This document shows, in pieces, positions 36,540 through 45,008 of a stretch of DNA of 64,000 nucleotides; within the stretch, counting starts at the first letter, position 1, and each line of letters begins with the position of its first letter. The notes beneath the pieces were generated by a model that searched no databases, was not told the origin of the DNA, and worked only from the letters and a program-made list of their open reading frames with translations. The stretch covers positions 1 to 64,000 of the forward strand of contig CAJLRM010000007.1 of assembly GCA_905209085.1 (NCBI GenBank). Direction: 5' to 3'. This DNA is from an uncultured Eubacteriales bacterium (GTDB taxonomy: Bacteria > Bacillota > Clostridia > Christensenellales > Borkfalkiaceae). Position numbers and translations under genes: made by a program.

Positions 36540-38462
36540 AACATTCTCCTTGGAAACAGTTACCAAGTTCTTAAAAGCACTTTTATGAACCGAAAGAACA
36601 GGGGGACGAATCCGTATGAAGTCGATAATCTTTCGGTTTTTTAATCTCAATTCTGTTCTTCTTCTTGTTTTTTCTCTTTGTGTTCGCGTATAAGCTCATG
36701 TATCCATTTGAACTTGAATTTGCGCACCGCGATATCCAAAAGGAAGAGTACGATTGCTATAATCATCATCAGATACCGTGGATCAAAACTCTTTTCTATA
36801 CCCGTGATGAACCCTTCGAAAATTTTATAGGCCTCTGCGTCAGCCAATTGCACGGCTGTACCGTTTCCCGAAGCCGCCAACGATTGCATAAAAGCGATTC
36901 GGTCGGTGTCGTTGAACATATTGTACTCATCGGAATAAGAGAAGGCTTTGTAGAACGTATAGGAATCGATGACCGTACCGCTTGCGTCGAGTCTTTGCAC
37001 CGTCACCCGATAGATGCCGGCATCTTTTGCAATTAAAGTGGCGCGGCTGTAATTATCCCCTTGGGAAGGCTGAATCAAAGTGACCGTCGAAGTATTGAGG
37101 GATAGATTTTCCGCCTGCACCTGCATGGTTTCGCCTTTTTTAAGGTCGGAGGAGGGATAGATACTCAGCTGAGTGATATAGTTTTCCTCTCTCAAAGAAA
37201 CCTGAATATTTTGAGCGCGAATATTGCCCGAAGGAAACAGTTTGTTTATAATGGACAGAAGAAGGTTTTGACCGGAAGAATCACTCATGAAATCGGAGGA
37301 CCAGTTACCGTTCAGATCGCACATGAAGCTGCCGACCATACCCGCGCCGAATTTCCACTGCGCGTAAATGGGAGCGCCGTAGGTGTTCGTCATGACGACT
37401 TCCGCGTTCGTACGCGCTTTTGTGCCGTAAAAGCCATAGAGCTTAGGCATTTCTTCCTGTTTGATGATGGACGCGTAGGAGGAACTCGAATTGAGAGTAG
37501 GCAGAAATTCTCCCGGTTCCACATCCTTGATTTCAGGAACGCGGATATCGTTTTTCAGCGTGATGGTCAAATCCTGCGCCGAACTGTTCATCGCATGACC
37601 GCCGCCCGCTTTTGCTGCGGCGTTCAATTTTGTCATACTCTCCGGGGAAGCATTGATCGCAACAAAGGAATAAGTGACGCCCAAGTTATTATAATAGGCG
37701 ATAGATTCCATATATTTGTCATAATCTGCCGCAGCACCGTCGGTAATGACGATCGTGTGCATTTTTTGAATCTTGTTTGTCGAATACAGATTCCTCAAAT
37801 CGCGTCCCGCACGGACGATGGAAGGATTGAAATTTGTCGTACTGCCCAATTCGATCGAATTGATGGCGGAAATAATTTCGTCCTGCTTGGTCATAGGGGA
37901 CATCTGAATAATTTCTTCGGCATCCTCGCTTAACGTAATGATTCCGCAATAATCTCTCTCTGTCAGACAGGTTTCGTCTTTCACGATGTTGAGCGCCGCG
38001 AGCTTTGCCGTGTCTAAGTAAGAACTCATAGAGCCGGAAATGTCGATGACGATGACAAGTCCCAAAGGAGGCGTATAGTTGATTGCCTCCACGGGCAGCA
38101 TTTCCTGATAGAGGGAGCCGAGCATATCCGCGCGGTCATAGGCATGAGCGGTTTCGGGATCACCGTTCTCACCGCCGCCGACGGTAAATAACCCGCCGCC
38201 GACCGTATAGACGTAATCATAAAGAATCGTAAAGAAATTTTCGCTCGAAGCTTCATCGGCAAAATCTTTATTGGCAATGTTGTTGAGTATAATTTCGTCG
38301 TATTGTCTGAGTTCGTCGAGTGTTGTCGGGAAATCCGAATCGTGGACATTGGCGATCGTGACCTGATACTTTGTGTCCGAAGAAGTTTGATTTTCGAGAA
38401 AAGATTTCAGGGTAGACGCCTCACTTTCGAAACTTTCCACAATCAAAATTTTGTCGTGTTCG
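36458..38462. repeat. Tandem duplication, unit 2
   Basis: Second copy of the duplicated segment: signal and leader of the chimeric lipoprotein (36458-36646) plus the 3' half of the big VWA gene (36647-38462). Homology to unit 1 stops abruptly after the shared sequence encoding EHDKILIVES. Between the two units, 36324-36457 is unique and encodes the Ser-rich spacer. Confidence 0.85.
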
Positions 38463-39397
38463 TTGACGATCGTATAAGTATAATAGGAATTGTTTTGGGA
38501 AAGTGAATCAGAATCTGCCGAAACGATAAAGTTGAGCCTATGCAATCCTGTGCTCGTAAACGAATGCTCCAAAACTACATCCCGCGAATTCGCGGAAATG
38601 GAAACAGTAGTCGGTTCACCGCTTTCGTCATTATCAATAATCGTTACGGAAACCTCGGTAGCGGTAGGGTAATTGTTCTGAATTGTCAACGTGATATCGA
38701 AAACTTCGTCGACTGCTACATTATAATCCGGTAAAACAGAATCGACTACCTGCACCTCACCGTCGGCCTTCAATGTTTGAGTACAAACCGTGTCTACACG
38801 TACTCCCCTCGCTGCAATGCCGCGAATAACGGAAGACGCCGCTTCGTCCGTTTCCAAGCCGTCGGAAACGAGTACGATCTTTGCGCTCTCGGGATAATCG
38901 AGCAGACTGTCGGCATAAGTCAGCGCCGACGAAATATCCGTTGCCGATGTATCGAGCGTAGTCGATTCTTCAAGTGTTGCCGCAAGATATTGATCGTAAG
39001 CGTTTGTAAGGTCGTTTGTCAACGGGACGGCATATTGCTGATCGAAGCCGAAAACGATAATTCCCAATTTATAGGCTTGCGTATTGGTAACGGAAATGAC
39101 GTCGTTTACGTAATTATCTTTCAGATCCTTTTCTTCTTTTGTGCTATACGACGCGTCCACGACGAGCAATATTTCGTTTTCGGGATTATAGATTTCGTAA
39201 GTAAAGCTGATCCCCGCAAGCGTGAATATCGCCATGACCATGACGATAAATTCAAGCACCATCGCTACGATTCGATTGCGATTGCGCCTATACTTTTTTG
39301 AAATGAGAAAATAGGGGATTAAAATCGCTGCAAGCGCGGGGATAAGCAATAACAGCCAAAAAGGAGAAGAAGAAAAAACTACTTTAAAATTATGCAT
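36647..39397 (-). CDS. Membrane protein with two VWA domains and an intervening glutamine-amidotransferase-like domain
   Basis: A 916-residue membrane protein of the BatA/BatB-related kind. Two N-terminal helices lie at about 11-31 and 43-64. VWA domain 1 (about 73-215) has a canonical MIDAS DASYS. Ig/CARDB-like strands follow (about 220-310), then a GATase1-like Rossmann segment (about 314-415). VWA domain 2 (about 425-590) has MIDAS DISGS. A final beta region precedes one helix near 880 and a charged cytoplasmic tail ending KKQEEEQN. The start follows GGAGAA and lies 12 bases after the stop of the BatA-like gene. Family knowledge: MoxR AAA+ ATPases act with VWA proteins to assemble or activate envelope complexes. 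The 3' half has been duplicated to form the neighbouring lipoprotein gene. Confidence 0.85.
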   Translation of the reverse strand: MHNFKVVFSSSPFWLLLLIPALAAILIPYFLISKKYRRNRNRIVAMVLEFIVMVMAIFTLAGISFTYEIYNPENEILLVVDASYSTKEEKDLKDNYVNDVISVTNTQAYKLGIIVFGFDQQYAVPLTNDLTNAYDQYLAATLEESTTLDTSATDISSALTYADSLLDYPESAKIVLVSDGLETDEAASSVIRGIAARGVRVDTVCTQTLKADGEVQVVDSVLPDYNVAVDEVFDITLTIQNNYPTATEVSVTIIDNDESGEPTTVSISANSRDVVLEHSFTSTGLHRLNFIVSADSDSLSQNNSYYTYTIVNEHDKILIVESFESEASTLKSFLENQTSSDTKYQVTIANVHDSDFPTTLDELRQYDEIILNNIANKDFADEASSENFFTILYDYVYTVGGGLFTVGGGENGDPETAHAYDRADMLGSLYQEMLPVEAINYTPPLGLVIVIDISGSMSSYLDTAKLAALNIVKDETCLTERDYCGIITLSEDAEEIIQMSPMTKQDEIISAINSIELGSTTNFNPSIVRAGRDLRNLYSTNKIQKMHTIVITDGAAADYDKYMESIAYYNNLGVTYSFVAINASPESMTKLNAAAKAGGGHAMNSSAQDLTITLKNDIRVPEIKDVEPGEFLPTLNSSSSYASIIKQEEMPKLYGFYGTKARTNAEVVMTNTYGAPIYAQWKFGAGMVGSFMCDLNGNWSSDFMSDSSGQNLLLSIINKLFPSGNIRAQNIQVSLREENYITQLSIYPSSDLKKGETMQVQAENLSLNTSTVTLIQPSQGDNYSRATLIAKDAGIYRVTVQRLDASGTVIDSYTFYKAFSYSDEYNMFNDTDRIAFMQSLAASGNGTAVQLADAEAYKIFEGFITGIEKSFDPRYLMMIIAIVLFLLDIAVRKFKFKWIHELIREHKEKKQEEEQN

Positions 39398-39409
39398 GAC
39401 AATTCTCCT

Positions 39410-41365
39410 TTAAAACCCTTCGCGCGACTGTAAAATCCATTCGATGAACAACAGGGCAGTAATTGCCGCCGCAAGATACACCAACAAATCGTCGTAAGTG
39501 AATTTATCTTTTTTGACTACGTTCGGATTTGTCAAGACGTCTTCCACCTTGACGATGTTACTTTGGGAAGAGGCGATTCTCACATAAAACTTTTCGGTTT
39601 GCGAAGCATTGGAAATAAGAGTCTGTGTAACCGTGTAGGTTCCGGGCTCATAAGCAACGAAAGAAACGGAATCCGTATCAAAAGAAGTTGTCTGATCCCC
39701 TGGTGATAAAAGAGTTAATCCGCTGCCACGGGCATTCAACGTTACTGTGCTGTATACGTCGTATGCATTGTTTTCGAATGCGGCAGGAAAATAGTAGTGA
39801 AAGAAATTCGTCATAAGAATAGAAAAATAAAAGCTGATGCCCAGCGTAGAGTTATTCAAACTGAACGGCAGGACTGCAATTTTAGAATCTGTTTCATTCT
39901 TTACAAAAAAAACGGGATTTCCTTCGTAATACATCAATACTTCATAGTCGGTCAGAGTACTCTCATTTACCTGCGTATATTCCGTTAAACGAATATTGGT
40001 GGCATCGATATATCCCATAATAGGATGAGCGATTCCAGGCGAAAGGGTAGCGCCGTCGCCGGACCAATTGGGAATTTTAACAGTCCGTCCCAAAGTAAAG
40101 CCTGCGTTTACCTCGTTGTCGGGATTGATCATAAAGATCACTCCGTCCGTCGGCAAAACAGAGGGCATCTTATGCTCGAATATATACATATCGTAGCCTT
40201 TTATTTCGGGCGTGTCGTTTTTTGCCTCGGTAATTTTTAATTCATACTTGTCAAACCAAGAATTTTCTTTCTTGGGATCGGGGGTTTGAACAGCCTGCAA
40301 CGCTTGTTCAACATAGGGGTTGGGTAGTGTACTGTAATATAAAACTTTGATGATTTGCTTATTGCCGCCGTATATGTAATACTCATTATCGTACGAATAG
40401 TTATCCGCAGCGTCCGCGTCGTCAATATAAACCCGAACGGAGTCAAACGAATAAGTTTTAGCTTCGTCCTCACACGTGACGTAAGTAGTGTTATAGCCGT
40501 TTTCCCTCGTTTCGACGGAATAAATAATTTTATACGGTTCTCCGTTATATGTTTGCACCGTCGTCGTCGGTAGGGCAACCGTATACCCCTTGCCGTTGGA
40601 ATCGGAAACGTCTACGCAAACATTGAACATCTTGTCCGCGCCATAGGAGGCTACTTCAATGGTAAATACATAAAAGTTGTCGACGAGCTCCGCCTTTGCG
40701 CTCAAAATCGCTATATTCCATTCTCCTTCGATTGCGACGTTTTCCACAGTCACCAAACCTTTGTTGGTGTATTCCGTACCGGTGTAGAGAATGACCTCCG
40801 CATCGGAATTGGCATTGAGCACTTCTTCGGCGAGCAACATTGCTCCGTCGATGTCGCCTTTACCATAAGAACACACGAGTTCTGAAAGACGGAGGGTAAC
40901 CAGCTCGCTTTGAGCTTTCGGAATACGCTGAACAAGGAAGGACGCTTCTTCGCCCGCTTGAATGATCGTGACGAGTTCATCATTGGAAAACGCTTCGTTT
41001 GCGGCGTTTTGTACTTTGTCGACTGCGCGCTGGAAGCGGGTTTCTCCGTCGGACGCCGCCAGCATATTCGCCGAAGCGTCGATGACGAAAATCTTTTCGG
41101 ACTGCACGGAGCCGTCGCCGTGGACGATGACGGGATTGGAAAGAACAAACGCGGCGCCGCAGAGAATGAAAACCTGACAAAGCAAAATAAGCAGGTGGCG
41201 AAGCCTGCTGACGGGAACACGTTTTTTCTTGTACTTCAAACTGAGTTTCCAGATGTAAGTACTGGAAACCGCTTTTTGCTGATAATTGGGTTTGAGGATG
41301 TAAATCAGAAAGAGGATGATTAATGCCAGCAATCCCAGTAACCCAAGAGGGATTAATAATTTCAT
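39410..41365 (-). CDS. BatA-like membrane protein with degenerate VWA domain
   Basis: A 651-residue membrane protein. It begins with the BatA N-terminal layout: helix at about 5-25, the basic LRHLLILLCQ segment and a second helix near 58-80. A VWA-like domain follows at about 90-210. Its MIDAS reads DASAN, so the second conserved Ser is Asn, and metal binding may be weak or lost. A long extracytoplasmic beta region (about 215-610) precedes the C-terminal helix (about 622-643). The ATG overlaps the DUF58 gene stop by 4 bases, indicating coupled translation. It is probably the membrane scaffold for the two-VWA protein encoded next. Confidence 0.85.
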   Translation of the reverse strand: MKLLIPLGLLGLLALIILFLIYILKPNYQQKAVSSTYIWKLSLKYKKKRVPVSRLRHLLILLCQVFILCGAAFVLSNPVIVHGDGSVQSEKIFVIDASANMLAASDGETRFQRAVDKVQNAANEAFSNDELVTIIQAGEEASFLVQRIPKAQSELVTLRLSELVCSYGKGDIDGAMLLAEEVLNANSDAEVILYTGTEYTNKGLVTVENVAIEGEWNIAILSAKAELVDNFYVFTIEVASYGADKMFNVCVDVSDSNGKGYTVALPTTTVQTYNGEPYKIIYSVETRENGYNTTYVTCEDEAKTYSFDSVRVYIDDADAADNYSYDNEYYIYGGNKQIIKVLYYSTLPNPYVEQALQAVQTPDPKKENSWFDKYELKITEAKNDTPEIKGYDMYIFEHKMPSVLPTDGVIFMINPDNEVNAGFTLGRTVKIPNWSGDGATLSPGIAHPIMGYIDATNIRLTEYTQVNESTLTDYEVLMYYEGNPVFFVKNETDSKIAVLPFSLNNSTLGISFYFSILMTNFFHYYFPAAFENNAYDVYSTVTLNARGSGLTLLSPGDQTTSFDTDSVSFVAYEPGTYTVTQTLISNASQTEKFYVRIASSQSNIVKVEDVLTNPNVVKKDKFTYDDLLVYLAAAITALLFIEWILQSREGF

Positions 41366-42261
41366 TCCATTATCCCTACCTTCAGTAATTCGCCGAAAAG
41401 CGCCTTTTCAATGGGCTGATCGCTGCTTACCGTAATAAAATTTGCGCCGCGAGAATTACAGAACGATTTGATGTCGCCGATAAAATCGCGCATAGCTTCG
41501 TCGTATGCGAGGCGCATACTGCGCGTGATTTTCATTTTCATATTTTTCGGATCCGAAATATCTCCCGCTTCCGCGTCGAGCAGATTTACTCGGCCGTCAT
41601 AGGCAGGATCGAGCTCGTCGGGCGAAAGCACCTGAACAAGCAATACCTGTCTTTTTTTATAGCAAAGATAATCGACCGCTTTTTTCCACTCGCTTTCCGT
41701 AAAGAAATCGGAGATGATGATGGTCAGTCCGTCGTTGTTTCCGACGTCGGAGCAACTGGTGATTGCCTTTTCAATATCGGATTCTTCCGCGAATTTAATA
41801 TTCTCAAATTCGCTGACCGCTCTGAAAAAGCTTGTTTTTCCGACGATTGTCCCGAACGGATTTTCCGCGATGTCTTCTTTGATTAGACGGAAGGAGAGCT
41901 TATCCATGTTGTGTACGGATAAAAAACCGAGAGCGGCGGCAAAGCCGATGGCATATGCCGCCTTGGAGGGGGTTACCTTTCCCATAGACGCGGAGCAATC
42001 CAGAAAAATCTGCGTATGCATCTGACGTTCGTCCGTGAAAAGCTTTAAAAAGTATTTTTCGAAACGACTGTACAAATTCCAATCGATACGACGAATATCA
42101 TCTCCGAGCATATATTCACGATAATCGGCGAACTCCACCGTCTGTCCATAGGTCTTGACAAGGTGTTTTCCGCCGAAAAATCCCGCTAAATTTGCTCGTA
42201 AATGTAAAACCGACGTCTCCAAACGACTGAAAAACTCATCGTTTAAATAAGAGACTTTCAT
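41362..42261 (-). CDS. DUF58 domain protein (MoxR-associated, VWA fold)
   Basis: A 299-residue cytoplasmic protein with the DUF58 signature REYMLGDDIRRIDWNLYSR near 48-66. A VWA-type MIDAS DCSAS follows at about residue 88. DUF58 proteins occur almost always beside MoxR ATPases and are thought to link the ATPase to its membrane partners. The gene shares one base (TAATG) with the moxR stop and overlaps the next gene by 4 bases, so the three are translated together. Confidence 0.92.
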   Translation of the reverse strand: MKVSYLNDEFFSRLETSVLHLRANLAGFFGGKHLVKTYGQTVEFADYREYMLGDDIRRIDWNLYSRFEKYFLKLFTDERQMHTQIFLDCSASMGKVTPSKAAYAIGFAAALGFLSVHNMDKLSFRLIKEDIAENPFGTIVGKTSFFRAVSEFENIKFAEESDIEKAITSCSDVGNNDGLTIIISDFFTESEWKKAVDYLCYKKRQVLLVQVLSPDELDPAYDGRVNLLDAEAGDISDPKNMKMKITRSMRLAYDEAMRDFIGDIKSFCNSRGANFITVSSDQPIEKALFGELLKVGIME

Positions 42262-43316
42262 TATTTTTTACCCGAATTACGCTTTTTCTTTCCTTCTTCT
42301 TCGATAGCCGCTTCCTTTTGGACGGAAATTCCGAATTTCTTGCTGACTTCCTCGACGAGCATTTTGACGACGTCGTCGGGGGACATACGCTCCGCGATTG
42401 CTTCGAAGTTCATCTTCATACGGTGACGGAGAACGGGGGCCGCAAGCTCGTTTATGTCGCAATAAGCTACGTTGAAACGTCCTTTCATAAGAGCTTTTAC
42501 TTTTGCGGCGGAGATAAGAGCCTGGCCTGCACGAGGGCTGGCGCCGAGGCGGACGTACTTTTTCGCCGCTTCCGAGGCGTATTCGCTGTCCGCATGAGTT
42601 GCGGAACAGAGAGTCATGGCGTATTTCATCACCTCGTCCGCGACGGGAATGGCGTTCGCCGTTTCGCGCATCATCAGGAGCTGTTCGCCCGTACAGGCGG
42701 CGTCCGCAACTTCGGCCATCGTTTTCTGAGTCATGTTGACGATATCGAGAAGCTCGTCAAGTTTGGGATTAGGCACTAAGAGTTTGAACATAAAACGGTC
42801 CATCTGCGCCTCGGGCAGGGGATAGGTACCGTCTTGTTCGACGGGGTTTTGCGTAGCGAGGACAAAGAAAGGTTCGTTCATTTTTCTGGATACGCCCATC
42901 ACCGTCACCGTATGTTCCTGCATCGCTTCAAGAAGCGCGGACTGCGTTTTCGGCGTGGCACGGTTGATTTCATCGGCAAGAATAATATTGCTGAAAATAG
43001 GACCGGGCTGGAACTGGAATTTGGAGTTGCCGTTGTCGTCCTTTACGATGATGTTGGTACCCGTAACGTCCGCGGGCATGAGGTCGGGCGTAAACTGAAT
43101 ACGCGAAAAGGGAAGACTGAACACGCGTCCCAAGGTACGTACCAATCTGGTCTTACCGACTCCGGGGACGCCTTCGAGCAGTACGTTGCCGCCTGCAATC
43201 ATGGCAATGACGGTTCCTTCGACGACTTCCTGCTGTCCGATGACGTCGCGGCGGATCTGCGTAAAAATATTTTCGCATTGTTTGCTGAATTGAAGAATAC
43301 TTTCCTCTGTAATCAT
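42261..43316 (-). CDS. MoxR-family AAA+ ATPase
   Basis: A 351-residue AAA+ ATPase. Walker A GVPGVGKT lies near residue 50, Walker B LADEINRA near 113, the sensor region ATQNPVEQ near 155, and a MoxR C-terminal lid follows. A Lys-rich tail of about 25 residues (ending KKKRNSGKK) extends beyond the usual end. MoxR ATPases act as chaperones that load metal or mature multi-subunit complexes with DUF58 and VWA partners, all encoded just downstream here. The gene lies 77 bases after the membrane protein gene that opens the operon. Confidence 0.94.
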   Translation of the reverse strand: MITEESILQFSKQCENIFTQIRRDVIGQQEVVEGTVIAMIAGGNVLLEGVPGVGKTRLVRTLGRVFSLPFSRIQFTPDLMPADVTGTNIIVKDDNGNSKFQFQPGPIFSNIILADEINRATPKTQSALLEAMQEHTVTVMGVSRKMNEPFFVLATQNPVEQDGTYPLPEAQMDRFMFKLLVPNPKLDELLDIVNMTQKTMAEVADAACTGEQLLMMRETANAIPVADEVMKYAMTLCSATHADSEYASEAAKKYVRLGASPRAGQALISAAKVKALMKGRFNVAYCDINELAAPVLRHRMKMNFEAIAERMSPDDVVKMLVEEVSKKFGISVQKEAAIEEEGKKKRNSGKK

Positions 43317-43393
43317 AACTTGTTTTGCCTCGCTTTATATCTGGAAATCTTTAAAGTGTTTTTTGTATCCTTATTTTGAATTTTAGAGAAGAA

Positions 43394-44608
43394 TCAGCTG
43401 AGAGAGCCGTAGTAAGCGTCTATAATCGCTTGAAGATAAGAGGGAACCTCGGCGCCGGAAGCGATATAAGACTGATACATTTCGAGGTATTCAGCCATAC
43501 GATCGCCGTAATACTGATCGCCGTCGACAGCCGTGCTGCCCTTGTTATCTCTGTCGCCGCCGCCGGTGCCATCGCCGGGATCTTCGCCGTCGTCTGGATC
43601 GGAAGGATCGTCGCTTTCATCGCTCGGAGGCGCGTCCGAAGGTTCTCCGTCTGAGGGGTCGCCTTCTCCTTCGCCTTCTCCCACGGGAGCTTTAATACAT
43701 ACGGCGCGATAGTTAATTACATAGTAGCCCTCTTCATCGATGGTAATTTCCGCGCCCGCTGCCAGACTGTCGGCGAGCGTAATGTTCATATCTTGTCTGT
43801 AAGGTGAAGTGGAAATAGGCTCTTTTGTGAAATCTCCCATCAAACCGTCTGCGGTTTCTTTCATATCGATGGCACCATACCACCCATAAAATCCCCAAAC
43901 ATATTCCTGATCTTTATCGGGAAGAGGCTCGGACTCTACGCTGATATCGATTGCTTCCGCATTGCCGCCTATGGGTACGACCTGTTCGTCGTTTCCTAAG
44001 AATTCGCAGCCGAATTCATTTTCGAGTATATATCCGTATTGATCGATATAGATGAGTTCGTATTTAACGATATAATATTTTTCCTGCTTGGGTGTGGGGA
44101 TAACGTTGTCAACGATACCTTGACCGTCCGGAATAGTGCCGTTGTTACTGAGCGCATTCACGGTAGTCATCGTCGTGCCGAATACGAAGGACACGATGAG
44201 CGCCGCGATACTGAGTCCCGAAACAGCAAACTTCAAAGTGGTGCTCTTCACGGTGCGGAGCGCTTCCAAAGCCGAATTGCGCTGATAGGTCGCAATAAGC
44301 GAATCGTCGCCTTCCAATTCGGTCATGGTGAGAATTTTCTCGTCGAGTCCGAGCGCGTCGAGTCGTTTTGCAACGGCTTTAAGCTGAGGACGATACTTTT
44401 TAAAATAAAACAAAGGAACCGTCAAAGCGAGTACACCCGCAAAAACGACGAGTGCCACCCATACGCCGTTGATCGGAGTAAACCAAGTGACGAACGCGGC
44501 TACAAACATACAAAAAAGCGCGATACTCCCGCCTGAAATGAAGGCTTTGAGCACGCTTTCACGCCGTAATCTCTTGTAGTAGGTTTCCAAGATCTGTTTT
44601 GCTTCCAT
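43394..44608 (-). CDS. Membrane protein heading the MoxR operon, DUF4175-like layout
   Basis: A 404-residue protein of unknown function. Two N-terminal helices (about 22-42 and 46-68) are followed by a cytoplasmic stretch KAVAKRLDALGLDEKILTM. This resembles the 'RLD...L-D-R--TA-E' region found after the first helices in DUF4175-type proteins. A third helix lies at about 128-150, followed by an extracytoplasmic beta region. A very acidic Gly/Asp/Ser/Pro low-complexity segment (about 315-360) and a short helical end with several Tyr complete it. AGGAGG precedes the ATG. It is the first gene behind a good promoter, so it should be part of the MoxR system. The DUF4175 likeness is my inference from layout only. 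Confidence 0.75.
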   Translation of the reverse strand: MEAKQILETYYKRLRRESVLKAFISGGSIALFCMFVAAFVTWFTPINGVWVALVVFAGVLALTVPLFYFKKYRPQLKAVAKRLDALGLDEKILTMTELEGDDSLIATYQRNSALEALRTVKSTTLKFAVSGLSIAALIVSFVFGTTMTTVNALSNNGTIPDGQGIVDNVIPTPKQEKYYIVKYELIYIDQYGYILENEFGCEFLGNDEQVVPIGGNAEAIDISVESEPLPDKDQEYVWGFYGWYGAIDMKETADGLMGDFTKEPISTSPYRQDMNITLADSLAAGAEITIDEEGYYVINYRAVCIKAPVGEGEGEGDPSDGEPSDAPPSDESDDPSDPDDGEDPGDGTGGGDRDNKGSTAVDGDQYYGDRMAEYLEMYQSYIASGAEVPSYLQAIIDAYYGSLS

Positions 44609-44709
44609 GAAATATAACCTCCTTTCGCTCCCATTGCGGAACGATTACAACTTTTTACATTTTTTGGTATTTTTTCGCATAGAAAAATGTAGAGTTATAT
44701 ATTTGTATT

Positions 44710-44738
44710 ATTTTATCATAATATATTCTTTAAGTCAA
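44710..44738 (-). promoter_or_regulatory. Housekeeping-sigma promoter of the MoxR operon
   Basis: On the minus strand TTGACT (44738-44733) and TAAAAT (44715-44710) are separated by exactly 17 bases. The position is about 100 bases before the ATG of the first operon gene. Confidence 0.75.
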
Positions 44739-44842
44739 ATAAAAGTTTGCTAAAATCCAATATTGATTGTAAAGTTTTTTTATAGAGGATATAAAAAAAA
44801 CTTATTATAAAGGGAAATAAAGCAAAATAAATAACAATCAAC

Positions 44843-44897
44843 AACTTTTATAGCGGGGAAAAAACAAAATGCTGTCTTCCCCGCTATAAAGTTTTTT
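44843..44897. terminator. Long hairpin terminator
   Basis: AACTTTTATAGCGGGGAA pairs with TTCCCCGCTATAAAGTT, with one bulge, across a 16-base loop. The run of six T is on the plus strand; on the minus strand the tail is TTGTTGATTGTTATTT, which is adequate. It probably ends the giant LRR gene transcript before the MoxR promoter. Confidence 0.75.
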
Positions 44898-44947
44898 GGA
44901 TACATGGTTTGCGGCTTTCTCTGCAAAGCCCATATCGGGAGCGTTGA

Positions 44948-44978
44948 AATCGATGCCGACGTATCGTCGGCATCGATT
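44948..44978. repeat. Perfect inverted repeat just after the giant LRR gene
   Basis: A perfect 14-bp inverted repeat, AATCGATGCCGACG / CGTCGGCATCGATT, with a 3-base loop begins 31 bases after the stop. It lacks a U run on the minus strand. It may act with the next hairpin as a tandem terminator or protect the mRNA end. Confidence 0.7.
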
Positions 44979-45008
44979 CTTTGTTAAAAGGCGAACTATA
45001 AGCTAAGC

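Larger units (their letters stand above)
44609..45008. other. Intergenic: operon promoter and a cluster of three hairpins
   Basis: About 400 bases. The left half is AT-rich and holds the minus-strand promoter of the MoxR operon. The right half contains three inverted repeats: 44843-44897, a small GGCTTT/AAAGCC at about 44912-44929, and 44948-44978. They lie just behind the stop of the 3617-residue lipoprotein gene. No gene is supported. Confidence 0.6.
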
